Shown piece after piece: positions 23,839 to 38,000 of a stretch of DNA of 64,000 nt. The notes beneath the pieces are model-generated. The model had not been told where the DNA came from. It did no database searches and saw nothing but the letters and a program-made list of their open reading frames with translations. Origin of the DNA: Amblyomma americanum (Eukaryota > Arthropoda > Arachnida > Ixodida > Ixodidae); the NCBI RefSeq assembly GCF_052857255.1, contig NC_135502.1, forward strand, positions 153,891,868 through 153,955,867, given 5' to 3'. Position 1 is the first letter of the stretch, and the number at the start of each line of letters is the position of its first letter. The translations under genes were made by a program, and so were the position numbers.

Positions 23839-26800
23839 ATGACAGCATGGTTATTTTATGGCGACCTGGCTCTTCTAGCGACACCACCTGGTAGTCGCGG
23901 TGTGACGTCACCTTAGAGCACCACTTTAAAAGAAGCACCTCAGAGCGGTCCGTATTCTGTGGGCACGATGGACGGGGACTGGCAATGACGCTATCGAGGG
24001 CCTTGTTCTGCGTTCTGCAGGGCATTTTCCTGATCGGCGCATCTACAGCAACGAGCGCGTACACATGCTGGGATAGAAGCTATATCGTCGGCGTTTATCA
24101 ACTTCGTCCGGAATTTAGTTGACCAGATGACAGCATGGTTATTTTCTGGCGACCTGGCTCTTCTAGCGACACCACCTGGTAGTCGCGGTGTGACGTCACC
24201 TTAGAGCACCACTTTAAAAGAAGCACCTCACCGGTCCGTATTCTGTGGGCACGAAGGACGGGGACTGGCAATGACGCCTACGAGGACCTTGTTCTGCGTT
24301 CTGCAGGGCAATTTCCTGATCGGCGCTTCTGCAGCAACGAGCGCCTACACGTGCGGGGATAGAAGCGATATCGTCGGCGTTTATCAACTTCGTCCGGATT
24401 ACACTGTTGACCAGATGACAGCATGGTTATTTTCTGGCGACCTGGCTCTTCTAGCGACACCACCTGGTAGTCGCTATGTGACGTCACCCAAGGACACCAC
24501 TATAAAAGAAGCACCTCATTGGTTCGTATTCTGTGGGCACGATGGACGCGGACTGGCAATGATGCCTACGAGGACCTTTTTCTGCGTTCTGCAGGGCATT
24601 TTCCAGATCGGCGTATCTGCAGCAACGAGCGCCTACACGTGCGGGGATAGAAGCGATATCGTCGACGTTTATCAACTTCGTCCGGATTACACTGTTGACC
24701 AGATGACAGCATTGTTATATTCTCGGGACCTGGCTCTTCTAGCGACACCACCTGGTAGTCTCGGTGTGACGTCACCTGAGACCACCAATATACAAGAAGC
24801 ACCTCACCGGTTCGTATTCTGTGGCACGATGGACGCGGACTGGCAATAACGCTAAAGAGGACCTTGTTCTGCGTTCTTCAGGGCATTTTCCAGATCGGCG
24901 TATCTACAGCAACGAGCGCCTACACGTGCGGGGATAGAAGCGATATCGTCTTCGTTTATCAACTTCGTCCGGATTACACTGTTGACCACATGACAGCATG
25001 GTTATTTTCTGGCGACCTGGCTCTTCTAGCGACACCACCTGGTAGTCGCGGTGTGACGTCACCTTAGAGCACCACTTTAAAAGAAGCACCTCAGAGCGGT
25101 CCGTATTCTGTGGGCACGATGGACGGGGACTGGCAATGACGCTATCGAGGGCCTTGTTCTGCGTTCTGCAGGGCATTTTCCTGATCGGCGCATCTACAGC
25201 AACGAGCGCGTACACATGCTGGGATAGAAGCTATATCGTCGGCGTTTATCAACTTCGTCCGGAATTTAGTTGACCAGATGACAGCATGGTTATTTTCTGG
25301 CGACCTGGCTCTTCTAGCGACACCACCTGGTAGTCGCGGTGTGACGTCACCTTAGAGCACCACTTTAAAAGAAGCACCTCACCGGTCCGTATTCTGTGGG
25401 CACGAAGGACGGGGACTGGCAATGACGCCTACGAGGACCTTGTTCTGCGTTCTGCAGGGCAATTTCCTGATCGGCGCTTCTGCAGCAACGAGCGCCTACA
25501 CGTGCGGGGATAGAAGCGATATCGTCGGCGTTTATCAACTTCGTCCGGATTACACTGTTGACCAGATGACAGCATGGTTATTTTCTGGCGACCTGGCTCT
25601 TCTAGCGACACCACCTGGTAGTCGCTATGTGACGTCACCCAAGGACACCACTATAAAAGAAGCACCTCATTGGTTCGTATTCTGTGGGCACGATGGACGC
25701 GGACTGGCAATGATGCCTACGAGGACCTTTTTCTGCGTTCTGCAGGGCATTTTCCAGATCGGCGTATCTGCAGCAACGAGCGCCTACACGTGCGGGGATA
25801 GAAGCGATATCGTCGACGTTTATCAACTTCGTCCGGATTACACTGTTGACCAGATGACAGCATTGTTATATTCTCGGGACCTGGCTCTTCTAGCGACACC
25901 ACCTGGTAGTCTCGGTGTGACGTCACCTGAGACCACCAATATACAAGAAGCACCTCACCGGTTCGTATTCTGTGGCACGATGGACGCGGACTGGCAATAA
26001 CGCTAAAGAGGACCTTGTTCTGCGTTCTTCAGGGCATTTTCCAGATCGGCGTATCTACAGCAACGAGCGCCTACACGTGCGGGGATAGAAGCGATATCGT
26101 CTTCGTTTATCAACTTCGTCCGGATTACACTGTTGACCACATGACAGCATGGTTATTTTCTGGCGACCTGGCTCTTCTAGCGACACCACCTGGTAGTCGC
26201 GGTGTGACGTCACCTGGGACCACCAATATACACGAAGCACGTCACCGGTTCGTATTCTGTGGGCACGATGGACGCGGACTGGCAATGACGCTATCGAGGG
26301 CCTTGTTCTGCGTTCTGCGGGGCATTTTCCTGATCGGCGCATCTACAGCAACGAGCGCCTACACATGCTGGGATAGAAGCTATATCCTCGGCGTTTATCA
26401 ACTTCGTCCGGAATTTAGTTGACCAGATGGCAGCATGGTCATTTTCAGGCGACCTGGCTCTTCTAGCGACACCACCTAGTAGTCGCGGTGTGACGTCACC
26501 CAAGAACACCACTATAAAACAATCACCTCACCGGTTCGTCTTCTGCGGATACGATGGACGCGGACTGGCAATGACGCCTACGAGGATTTTGTTCTGTGTT
26601 CTGCAGGACATTTTCCAGACCGACGCATCTACAGCAACGAGCGTCTACACGTGCGGGTATAGAAGCGATATCGTCGGTGTTTATCAACTTCGTCCAGATT
26701 ACACTGCTGACCAGATGACAGCATTGTTATATTCTCGGGACCTGGCTCTTCTAGCGACACTACCTGGTAGTCGCGGTGTGACGTCACTTGAGACCACCAA

Positions 26801-28436
26801 TATACAAGAAGCACGTCACCGGTTCGTATTCTGTGGGCACAATGGACGCGGACTGGCAATAACGCTAACGAGGACATTTTTCTGGGTTCTTCAGGGCATC
26901 TTCCAGATCGGCGTATCTGCAGCAACGAGCGCCTACACGTGCGGGGATAGAAGCGATATCGTCGGTATTGTCAACTTCGTCCGGATTACACTGTTGACCA
27001 GATGACAGCATTGTTATTTTCTTGGGACCTGGCCTTTCTAGCGACACCACCTGGTAGTCGCGGTGTGACGTCACTTGAGACCACCAATATACAAGAAGCA
27101 CGTCACCGGTTCGTATTCTGTGGGCACGATGGACGCGGACTGGCAATGACGCTAACGAGGACCTTGTTCTGCGTTCTGCAGGGCATTTTCCTTATCGGCG
27201 CATCTACAGCAACGAGCACCTACACATGATGGGATAGAAGCGATATCATCGGCGTTTATCAACTTCGTCCGGATTACAGTTGACCAGATGACAGCATTGT
27301 TATTTTCTTGGGACCTGGCCTTTCTAGCGACACCACCTGGTAGTCGCGGTGTGACGTCACCTGAGACTACCAATATACACGAAGCACGTCACCGGTTCGT
27401 ATTCTGTGGGCACGATGGACGCGGACTGGCAATGACGCTATCGAGGGCCTTGTTCTGCGTTCTGCAGGGCATTTTCCTGATCGGCGCATCTACTGCAACG
27501 AGCGCCTACACATGCTGGGATAGAAGATATATCGTCGGCGTTTATCAACTTCGTCCGGAATTTAGTTGACCAGATGACAGCATGGTTATTTTATGGCGAC
27601 CTGGTTCTTCTAGCGACACCACCTGGTAGTCGCGGTGTGACGTCACCTTAGAGCACCACTTTAAAAGAAGCACCTCACCGGTCCGTATTCTGTGGGCACG
27701 AAGGACGGGGACTGGCAATGACGCCTACGAGGACCTTGTTCTGCGTTCTGCAGGGCAATTTCCTGATCGGCGCTTCTGCAGCAACGAGCGCCTACACGTG
27801 CGGGGATAGAAGCGATATCGTCGGCGTTTATCAACTTCGTCCGGATTACACTGTTGACCAGATGACAGCATGGTTATTTTCTGGCGACCTGGCTCTTCTA
27901 GCGACACCACCTGGTAGTCGCTATGTGACGTCACCCAAGGACACCACTATAAAAGAAGCACCTCATTGGTTCGTATTCTGTGGGCACGATGGACGCGGAC
28001 TGGCAATGATGCCTACGAGGACCTTTTTCTGCGTTCTGCAGGGCATTTTCCAGATCGGCGTATCTGCAGCAACGAGCGCCTACACGTGCGGGGATAGAAG
28101 CGATATCGTCGACGTTTATCAACTTCGTCCTGATTACACTGTTGACCAGATGACAGCATTGTTATATTCTCGGGACCTGGCTCTTCTAGCGACACCACCT
28201 GGTAGTCTCGGTGTGACGTCACCTGAGACCACCAATATACAAGAAGCACCTCACCGGTTCGTATTCTGTGGCACGATGGACGCGGACTGGCAATAACGCT
28301 AAAGAGGACCTTGTTCTGCGTTCTTCAGGGCATTTTCCAGATCGGCGTATCTACAGCAACGAGCGCCTACACGTGCGGGGATAGAAGCGATATCGTCTTC
28401 GTTTATCAACTTCGTCCGGATTACACTCTTGACCAC
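23839..28436 (+). repeat. 4-monomer (1151 bp) higher-order repeat cluster
   Basis: Units 24127, 24415, 24703 and 24990 recur as 25278, 25566 and 25854 at offset 1151 bp, and the last three again as 27574 (tail), 27862 and 28150 at a further 2296 bp. The 192-codon open stretches at 24271, 25422 and 27718 translate identically. Diagnostic variants are CTCAGAGCGG (a two-base insertion, at about 23940 and 25092) and a lost G in CTGTGGCACGATGG (about 24823, 25974 and 28267). The latter shifts the frame and makes the unit 287 bp. The interval 26141-27573 carries a different module that recurs at 35.9-45.7 kb. Confidence 0.87.
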
Positions 28437-29008
28437 ATGACAGCATGGTTATTTTCTGGCGACCTGGCTCTTCTAGCGACACCACCTGGTAGTCGCGGTG
28501 TGACGTCACCTGAGACCACCAATATACAAGAAGCACCTCACCGGTTCGTATTCTGTGGGCACGATGGACGCGGACTGGCAATAACGGTAAAGAGGACCTT
28601 GTTCTGCGTTCTTCAGGGCATTTTCCTTATCGGCGCATCTACAGCAACGAGCACCTACACATGATGGGATAGAAGCGATATCATCGGCGTTTATCAACTT
28701 CGTCCGGATTACAGTTGACCAGATGACAGCATTGTTATTTTCTTGGGACCTGGCCTTTCTAGCGACACCACCTGGTAGTCGCGGTGTGACGTCACCTGAG
28801 ACTACCAATATACACGAAGCACGTCACCGGTTCGTATTCTGTGGGCACGATGGACGCGGACTGGCAATGACGCTATCGAGGGCCTTGTTCTGCGTTCTGC
28901 AGGGCATTTTCCTGATCGGCGCATCTACTGCAACGAGCGCCTACACATGCTGGGATAGAAGATATATCGTCGGCGTTTATCAACTTCGTCCGGAATTTAG
29001 TTGACCAG

Positions 29009-32000
29009 ATGACAGCATGGTTATTTTATGGCGACCTGGCTCTTCTAGCGACACCACCTGGTAGTCGCAGTGTGACGTCACCTTAGAGCACCACTTTAAA
29101 AGAAGCACCTCACCGGTCCGTATTCTGTGGGCACGATGGACGGGGACTGGCAATGACGCTATCGAGGGCCTTGTTCTGCGTTCTGCAGGGCATTTTCCTG
29201 ATCGGCGCATCTACAGCAACGAGCGCCTACACATGCTTGGATAGAAGCGATATCGTTGGCGTTTATGAACTTCGTCCGGATTAAATTTGATCAGATAGCA
29301 GCATGGTCATTTTCTGGCGACCTGGCTCTTCTAGCGACACCACCTAGTAGTCGCGGTGGGACGTCACCTTAGAGCACCACCTTAGAAGAAGCACCTCACC
29401 GGTTTGTATTCTGTGGGCACGATGGACGGGGACTGGCAATGATGCTATCGAGGGCCTTGTTCTGCGTTCTGCAGGGCATTTTCCTGATCGGCGCATCTAC
29501 AGCAAAGAGCGCCTACACATGCTTGGATAGAAGCGATATCGTTGGCGTTTATGAACTTCGTCCGGATTAAATTTGATCAGATAGCAGCATGGTCATTTTC
29601 TGGCGACCTGGCTCTTCTAGCGACACCACCTAGTAGTCGTGGTGTGACGTCACCCAAGAACACCACTATAAAACAATCACCTCACCGGTTCGTCTTCTGC
29701 GGATACGATGGACGCGGACTGGCAATGACGCCTACGAGGATTTTGTTCTGCGTTCTGCAGGACATTTTCCAGATCGACGCATCAACAGCAACGAGCGTCT
29801 ACACGTGCGGGTATAGAAGCGATATCGTCGGCGTTTATCAACTTCGTCCGGATTACACTGCTGACCAGATGACAGCATTGTTATATTCTCGGGACCTGGC
29901 TCTTCTAGCGACACTACCTGGTAGTCACGGTGTGACGTCACCTGAGACCACCAATATACAAGAAGCACCTCACCGGTTCGTATTCTGTGGGCACAATGGA
30001 CGCGGACTGGCAATAACGCTAACGAGGACCTTTTTCTGGGTTCTGCAGGGCATCTTCCAGATCGGCGTATCTGCAGCAACGAGCGCCTACACGTGCGGGG
30101 ATAGAAGCGATATCGTCGGTGTTGTCAACTTCGTCCGGATTACACTGTTGACCAGATGACAGCATGGTTATTTTCTGGCGACCTGGCTCTTCTAGCGTCA
30201 CCACCTGGTAGTCGCGGTGTGACGTCACCTGAGACCACCAATATATAAGAAGCACCTCATCGGTTCGTATTCTGTGGGTACGATTGACGCGGACTGGCAA
30301 TGACGCTAACGAGGACCTTGTTGTGTGTTCTTCAGGGCATTTTCCAGATCGGCGTATCTACAGCAACGAGCGCCTACACGTGCGGGGATAGAAGCAATAT
30401 CGTCGGCGTTTATCAACTTCGTCCGGATTACACTGTTGACCACAAGACAGCATGGTTATATTCTGGCGACCTGGCTCTTCTAGCGACATCACCTGGTAGT
30501 CGCGGTGTGACGTCACCTGAGACCACCAATATACAAGAAGCACCTCACCGGTTCGTATTCTGTGGGCACGATGGACGCGGACTGGCAATAACGCTAAAGA
30601 GGACCTTGTTCTGCATTCTTCAGGGCATTTTCCAGATCGATGCATCTACAGCAACGAGCGGCTACACGTGCGGGGATAGAAGCGATATCGTTGGCGTTTA
30701 TAAACTTCGTCCGGATTACACTGTTGACCAGATGACACCATGGGTGTTTTCTGGCGACCTGACTCTTCTAGCGACAATACCTGGAAGTCGCGGTGTGACG
30801 TAACCTGAGAGCACCACTATAAAACAAGCACCTCACCGGTTCGTATTCTGTGGGCACGATGGACGCGGACTGGCAATGACGCCTATGAGGACCTTGTTCT
30901 GCGTTCTGCAGGGCAATTTCCTGATCGGCGCATCTCCAGCAACGAGCGCCCTCACGTGCAGGGATAGAAGCGATATCGTCGGCGTTTATCAACTTCGTCC
31001 GGATTACACTGTTGACCAGATGACAGCATTGTTATTTTCTTGGGACCTGGCCCTTCTAGCGACACCACCTGGTAGTCGCGGTGTGACGTCACTTGAGACC
31101 ACCAATATACAAGAAGCACGTCACCGGTTCGTATTCTGTGGGCACGATGGACGCGGACTGGCAATGACGCTAACGAGGACCTTGTTTTGCGTTCTGCAGG
31201 GCATTTTTCTTATCGGCGCATCTACAGCAACGAGCGCCTACACATGCTGGGATAGAAGCGATATCATCGGCGTTTATCAACTTCGTCCGGATTACAGTTG
31301 ACCAGATGACAGCATTGTTATTTTCTTGGGACCTGGCCTTTCTAGCGACACCACCTGGTAGTCGCGGTGTGACGTCACCTGAGATCACCAATATACACGA
31401 AGCACGTCACCGGTTCGTATTCTGTGGGCACGATGGACGCGGACTGGCAATGACGCTATCGAGGGCCTTGTTCCGCGTTCTGCAGGGCATTTTCCTGATC
31501 GGCGCATCTACTGCAACGTGCGCCTACACATGCTGGAATAGAAGCTATATCGTGAGCGTTTATCAACTTCGTCCGGAATTTAGTTGACCAGATGACAGCA
31601 TGGTTATTTTATGGCGACCTGGCTCTTCTAGCGACACCACCTGGTAGTCGCGGTGTGACGTCACCTTAGAGCACCACTTTAAAAGAAGCACCTCAGCGGT
31701 CCGTATTCTGTGGGCACGATGGACGGGGACTGGCAATGACGCTATCGAGGGCCTTGTTCTGCGTTCTGCAGGGCATTTTCCTGATCGGCGCATCTACAGC
31801 AACGAGCGCGTACACATGCTGGGATAGAAGCTATATCGTCGGCGTTTATCAACTTCGTCCGGAATTTAGTTGACCAGATGACAGCATGGTTATTTTCTGG
31901 CGACCTGGCTCTTCTAGCGAAACCACCTGGTAGTCGCGGTGTGACGTCACCTTAGAGCACCACTTTAAAAGAAGCACCTCACCGGTCCGTATTCTGTGGG

Positions 32001-33215
32001 CACGAATGACGGGGACTGGCAATGACGCCTACGAGGACCTTGTTCTGCGTTCTGCAGGGCAATTTCCTGATCGGCGCTTCTGCAGCAACGAGCGCCTACA
32101 CGTGCGGGGATAGAAGCGATATCGTCGGTGTTGTCAACTTCGTCCGGATTACACTGTTGACCAGATGACAGCATGGTTATTTTCTGGCGACCTGGCTCTT
32201 CTAGCGTCACCACCTGGTAGTCGCGGTGTGACGTCACCTGAGACCACCAATATATAAGAAACACCTCATCGGTTCGTATTCTGTGGGTACGATTGACGCG
32301 GACTGGCAATGACGCTAACGAGGACCTTGTTCTGCGTTCTTCAGGGCATTTTCCAGATCGGCGTATCTACAGCAACGAGCGCATACACGTGCGGGGATAG
32401 AAGCGATATCGTCGGCGTTTATCAACTTCGTCCGGATGACACTGTTGACCACAAGACAGCATGGTTATATTCTGGCGACCTGGCTCTTGTAGCGACATCA
32501 CCTGGTAGTCGCGGTGTGACGTCACCTGAGACCACCAATATACAAGAAGCACCTCACCGGTTCGTATTCTGTGGGCACGATGGACGCGGACTGGCAATAA
32601 CGCTAAAGAGGACCTTGTTCTGCATTCTTCAGGGCATTTTCCAGATCGGCGCATCTACAGCAACGAGCGGCTACACGTGCGGGGATAGAAGCGATATCGT
32701 TGGCGTTTATAAACTTCGTCCGGATTACACTGTTGACCAGATGACACCATGGGTGTTTTCTGGCGACCTGACTCTTCTAGCGACAATACCTGGAAGTCGC
32801 GGTGTGACGTCACCTGAGAGCACCACTATAAAACAAGCACCTCACCGGTTCGTATTCTGTGGGCACGATGGACGCGGACTGGCAATGACGCCTACGAGGA
32901 CCTTGTTTTGCGTTCTGCAGGGCAATTTCCTGATCGGCGCATCTCCATCAACGAGCGCCCTCACGTGCAGGGATAGAAGCGATATCGTCGGCGTTTATCA
33001 ACGTCGTCCGGATTACACTGTGGACCAGATGACAGCATTGTTATATTCTTGGGACCTGGCCCTTCTAGCGACACCACCTGGTAGTCGCGGTGTGACGTCA
33101 CTTGAGACCACCAATATACAAGAAGCACGTCACCGGTTCGTATTATGTGGGCACGATGGACGCGGACTGGCAATGACGCTAACGAGGACCTTGTTCTGCG
33201 TTCTGCAGGGCATTT
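29009..33215 (+). repeat. 15-monomer higher-order repeat, copy 3 of 3
   Basis: This copy matches 19248-23454 at offset 9761 bp (34 monomers). It is separated from copy 2 by the four-monomer repeat cluster. It ends inside the monomer at 33029, which switches near 33210-33230 to the tail found at 24600-24702. The switch is in register, as expected from unequal homologous exchange. Private differences include ATTGTTATATTCTTGG at 33041 and CTCCATCAACG at 32943. No gene is supported. Confidence 0.86.
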
Positions 33216-35038
33216 TCCAGATCGGCGTATCTGCAGCAACGAGCGCCTACACGTGCGGGGATAGAAGCGATATCGTCGACGTTTATCAACTTCGTCCGGA
33301 TTACACTGTTGACCAGATGACAGCATTGTTATATTCTCGGGACCTGGCTCTTCTAGCGACACCACCTGGTAGTCTCGGTGTGACGTCACCTGAGACCACC
33401 AATATACAAGAAGCACCTCACCGGTTCGTATTCTGTGGCACGATGGACGCGGACTGGCAATAACGCTAAAGAGGACCTTGTTCTGCGTTCTTCAGGGCAT
33501 TTTCCAGATCGGCGTATCTACAGCAACGAGCGCCTACACGTGCGGGGATAGAAGCGATATCGTCTTCGTTTATCAACTTCGTCCGGATTACACTGTTGAC
33601 CACATGACAGCATGGTTATTTTCTGGCGACCTGGCTCTTCTAGCGACACCACCTGGTAGTCGCGGTGTGACGTCACCTTAGAGCACCACTTTAAAAGAAG
33701 CACCTCAGAGCGGTCCGTATTCTGTGGGCACGATGGACGGGGACTGGCAATGACGCTATCGAGGGCCTTGTTCTGCGTTCTGCAGGGCATTTTCCTGATC
33801 GGCGCATCTACAGCAACGAGCGCGTACACATGCTGGGATAGAAGCTATATCGTCGGCGTTTATCAACTTCGTCCGGAATTTAGTTGACCAGATGACAGCA
33901 TGGTTATTTTCTGGCGACCTGGCTCTTCTAGCGACACCACCTGGTAGTCGCGGTGTGACGTCACCTTAGAGCACCACTTTAAAAGAAGCACCTCACCGGT
34001 CCGTATTCTGTGGGCACGAAGGACGGGGACTGGCAATGACGCCTACGAGGACCTTGTTCTGCGTTCTGCAGGGCAATTTCCTGATCGGCGCTTCTGCAGC
34101 AACGAGCGCCTACACGTGCGGGGATAGAAGCGATATCGTCGGCGTTTATCAACTTCGTCCGGATTACACTGTTGACCAGATGACAGCATGGTTATTTTCT
34201 CCGGACCTGGCTCTTCTAGCGACACCACCTGGTAGTCTCGGTGTGACGTCACCTGAGACCACCAATATACAAGAAGCACCTCACCGGTTCGTATTCTGTG
34301 GCACGATGGACGCGGACTGGCAATAACGCTAAAGAGGACCTTGTTCTGCGTTCTTCAGGGCATTTTCCAGATCGGCGTATCTACAGCAACGAGCGCCTAC
34401 ACGTGCGGGGATAGAAGCGATATCGTCTTCGTTTATCAACTTCGTCCGGATTACACTGTTGACCACATGACAGCATGGTTATTTTCTGGCGACCTGGCTC
34501 TTCTAGCGACACCACCTGGTAGTCGCGGTGTGACGTCACCTGAGACCACCAATATACAAGAAGCACCTCACCGGTTCGTATTCTGTGGGCACGATGGACG
34601 CGGACTGGCAATAACGGTAAAGAGGACCTTGTTCTGCGTTCTTCAGGGCATTTTCCTTATCGGCGCATCTACAGCAACGAGCACCTACACATGATGGGAT
34701 AGAAGCGATATCATCGGCGTTTATCAACTTCGTCCGGATTACAGTTGACCAGATGACAGCATTGTTATTTTCTTGGGACCTGGCCTTTCTAGCGACACCA
34801 CCTGGTAGTCGCGGTGTGACGTCACCTGAGACTACCAATATACACGAAGCACGTCACCGGTTCGTATTCTGTGGGCACGATGGACGCGGACTTGCAATGA
34901 CGCTATCGAGGGCCTTGTTCTGCGTTCTGCAGGGCATTTTCCTGATCGGCGCATCTACTGCAACGAGCGCCTACACATGCTGGGATAGAAGATATATCGT
35001 CGGCGTTTATCAACTTCGTCCGGAATTTAGTTGACCAG
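33216..35038 (+). repeat. Recurrence of the 4-monomer repeat with a monomer fusion
   Basis: Units 33317, 33604 and 33892 match 24703, 24990 and 25278 at offset 8614 bp (30 monomers). The unit at 34180 is a fusion of a W head and a Ly body: it reads ATTTTCTCCGGACCTGG, where W units read ATTTTCTGGCGACCTGG and Ly units read ATATTCTCGGGACCTGG. Two monomers have thus become one. From about 34270 the sequence follows 28240-29200 at offset 6030 bp (21 monomers). No gene is seen. Confidence 0.83.
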
Positions 35039-38000
35039 ATGACAGCATGGTTATTTTATGGCGACCTGGCTCTTCTAGCGACACCACCTGGTAGTCGCAG
35101 TGTGACGTCACCTTAGAGCACCACTTTAAAAGAAGCACCTCACCGGTCCGTATTCTGTGGGCACGATGGACGGGGACTGGCAAAGACGCTATCGAGGGCC
35201 TTGTTCTGCGTTCTGCAGGGCATTTTCCTGATCGGCGCATCTACAGCAACGAGCGGCTACACGCGCGGGGATAGAAGCGATATCCTCGGCGTTTATCAAC
35301 TTCCTCCGGATTACACTGTTGACCAGATGAAAGCATTGTTATATTCTCGGGACCTCGCTCTTCTACCGACACCACCTGGTAGTCGCGTTGTGACGTCACC
35401 TGTGACCACCAATATATAAGAAGCACCTCATCGGTTCGTATTCTGTGGGTACGATTGACGCGGACTGGCAATGACGCTAAAGAGAACCTTGTTCTGCGTT
35501 CTTCAGGGCATTTTCCAGATCGGCGTATCTACAGCAAAGAGCGCCTACACGTGCGGGGATAGAAGCGGTATCGTCGGCGTTTACCAACTTCGTCCGGATC
35601 ACACTGTTGACCAGATGACAGCATTGTTATTTTCTTGGGACCTGGCCCTTCTAGCGACACCACCTGGTAGTCGCGGTGTGACGTCACCTGAGACCACCAA
35701 TATACAAGAAGCACGTCACCGGTTCGTATTCTGTGTGCACGATGGACGCGGACTGGCAATGACGCTAACGAGGACCTTGTTCTGCGTTCTGCAGGGCATT
35801 TTTCTTATCGGCGCATCTACAGCAACGAGCGCCTACACATGCTGGGATAGAAGCGATATCATCAGCGTTTATGAACTGCGTCCGGATTACAGGTGACCAG
35901 ATGACAGCATTGTTATTTTCTTGGGACCTGGCCTTTCTAGCGACACCACCTGGTAGTCGCGGTGTGACGTCACCTGAGACCACCAATATACACGAAGCAC
36001 GTCACCGGTTCGTATTCTGTGGGCACGATGGACGCGGACTGGCAATGACGCTATCGAGGGCCTTGTTCTGCGTTCTGCGGGGCATTTTCCTGATCGGCGC
36101 ATCTACAGCAACGAGCGCCTACACATGCTGGGATAGAAGCTATATCCTCGGCGTTTATCAACTTCGTCCGGAATTTAGTTGACCAGATGGCAGCATGGTC
36201 ATTTTCAGGCGACCTGGCTCTTCTAGCGACACCACCTAGTAGTCGCGGTGTGACGTCACCCAAGAACACCACTATAAAACAATCACCTCACCGGTTCGTC
36301 TTCTGCGGATACGATGGACGCGGACTGGCAATGACGCCTACGAGGATTTTGTTCTGTGTTCTGCAGGACATTTTCCAGACCGACGCATCTACAGCAACGA
36401 GCGTCTACACGTGCGGGTATAGAAGCGATATAGTCGGTGTTTATCAACTTCGTCCAGATTACACTGCTGACCAGATGACAGCATTGTTATATTCTCGGGA
36501 CCTGGCTCTTCTAGCGACACTACCTGGTAGTCGCAGTGTGACGTCACTTGAGACCACCAATATACAAGAAGCACGTCACCGCTTCGTATTCTGTGGGCAC
36601 AATGGACGCGGACTGGCAATAACGCTAACGAGGACATTTTTCTGGGTTCTGCAGGGCATCTTCCAGATCGGCGTATCTGCAGCAACGAGCGCCTACACGT
36701 GCGGGGATAGAAGCGATATCGTCGGTATTGTCAACTTCGTCCGGATTACACTGTTGACCAGATGACAGCATTGTTATTTTCTTGGGACCTGGCCTTTCTA
36801 GCGACACCACCTGGTAGTCGCGGTGTGACGTCACTTGAGACCACCAATATACAAGAAGCACGTCACCGGTTCGTATTCTGTGGGCACGATGGACGCGGAC
36901 TGGCAATGACGCTAACGAGGACCTTGTTCTGCGTTCTGCAGGGCATTTTCCTTATCGGCGCATCTACAGCAACGAGCACCTACACATGATGGGATAGAAG
37001 CGATATCATCGGCGTTTATCAACTTCGTCCGGATTACAGTTGACCAGATGACAGCATTGTTATTTTCTTGGGACCTGGCCTTTCTAGCGACACCACCTAG
37101 TAGTCGCGGTGTGACGTCACCTGAGACTACCAATATACACGAAGCACGTCACCGGTTCGTATTTTGTGGGCACGATGGACGCGGACTGGCAATGACGCTA
37201 AAGAGAACCTTGTTCTGCGTTCTTCAGGGCATTTTCCAGATCGGCGTATCTACAGCAAAGAGCGCCTACACGTGCGGGGATAGAAGCGGTATCGTCGGCG
37301 TTTACCAACTTCGTCCGGATCACACTGTTGACCAGATGACAGCATTGTTATTTTCTTGGGACCTGGCCCTTCTAGCGACACCACCTGGTAGTCGCGGTGT
37401 GACGTCACCTGAGACCACCAATATACAAGAAGCACGTCACCGGTTCGTATTCTGTGGGCACAATGGACGCGGACTGGCAATGACGCTAACGAGGAACTTG
37501 TTCTGCGTTCTACAGGGCATTTTCATGATCGGCGCATCTACAGCAACGAGCGCCTACACATGCTGGGATAGAAGCTATATCCTCGGCGTTTATCAACTTC
37601 GTCCGGAATTTAGTTGACCAGATGGCAGCATGGTCATTTTCAGGCGACCTGGCTCTTCTAGCGACACCACCTAGTAGTCGTGGTGTGACGTCACCCAAGA
37701 ACACCACTATAAAACAATCACCTCACCGGTTCGTCTTCTGCGGATACGATGGACGCGGACTGGCAATGACGCCTACGAGGATTTTGTTCTGTGTTCTGCA
37801 GGACATTTTCCAGACCGACGCATCTACAGCAACGAGCGTCTACACGTGCGGGTATAGAAGCGATATCGTCGGTGTTTATCAACTTCGTCCAGATTACACT
37901 GCTGACCAGATGACAGCATTGTTATATTCTCGGGACCTGGCTCTTCTAGCGACACTACCTGGTAGTCACGGTGTGACGTCACCTGAGACCACCAATATAC

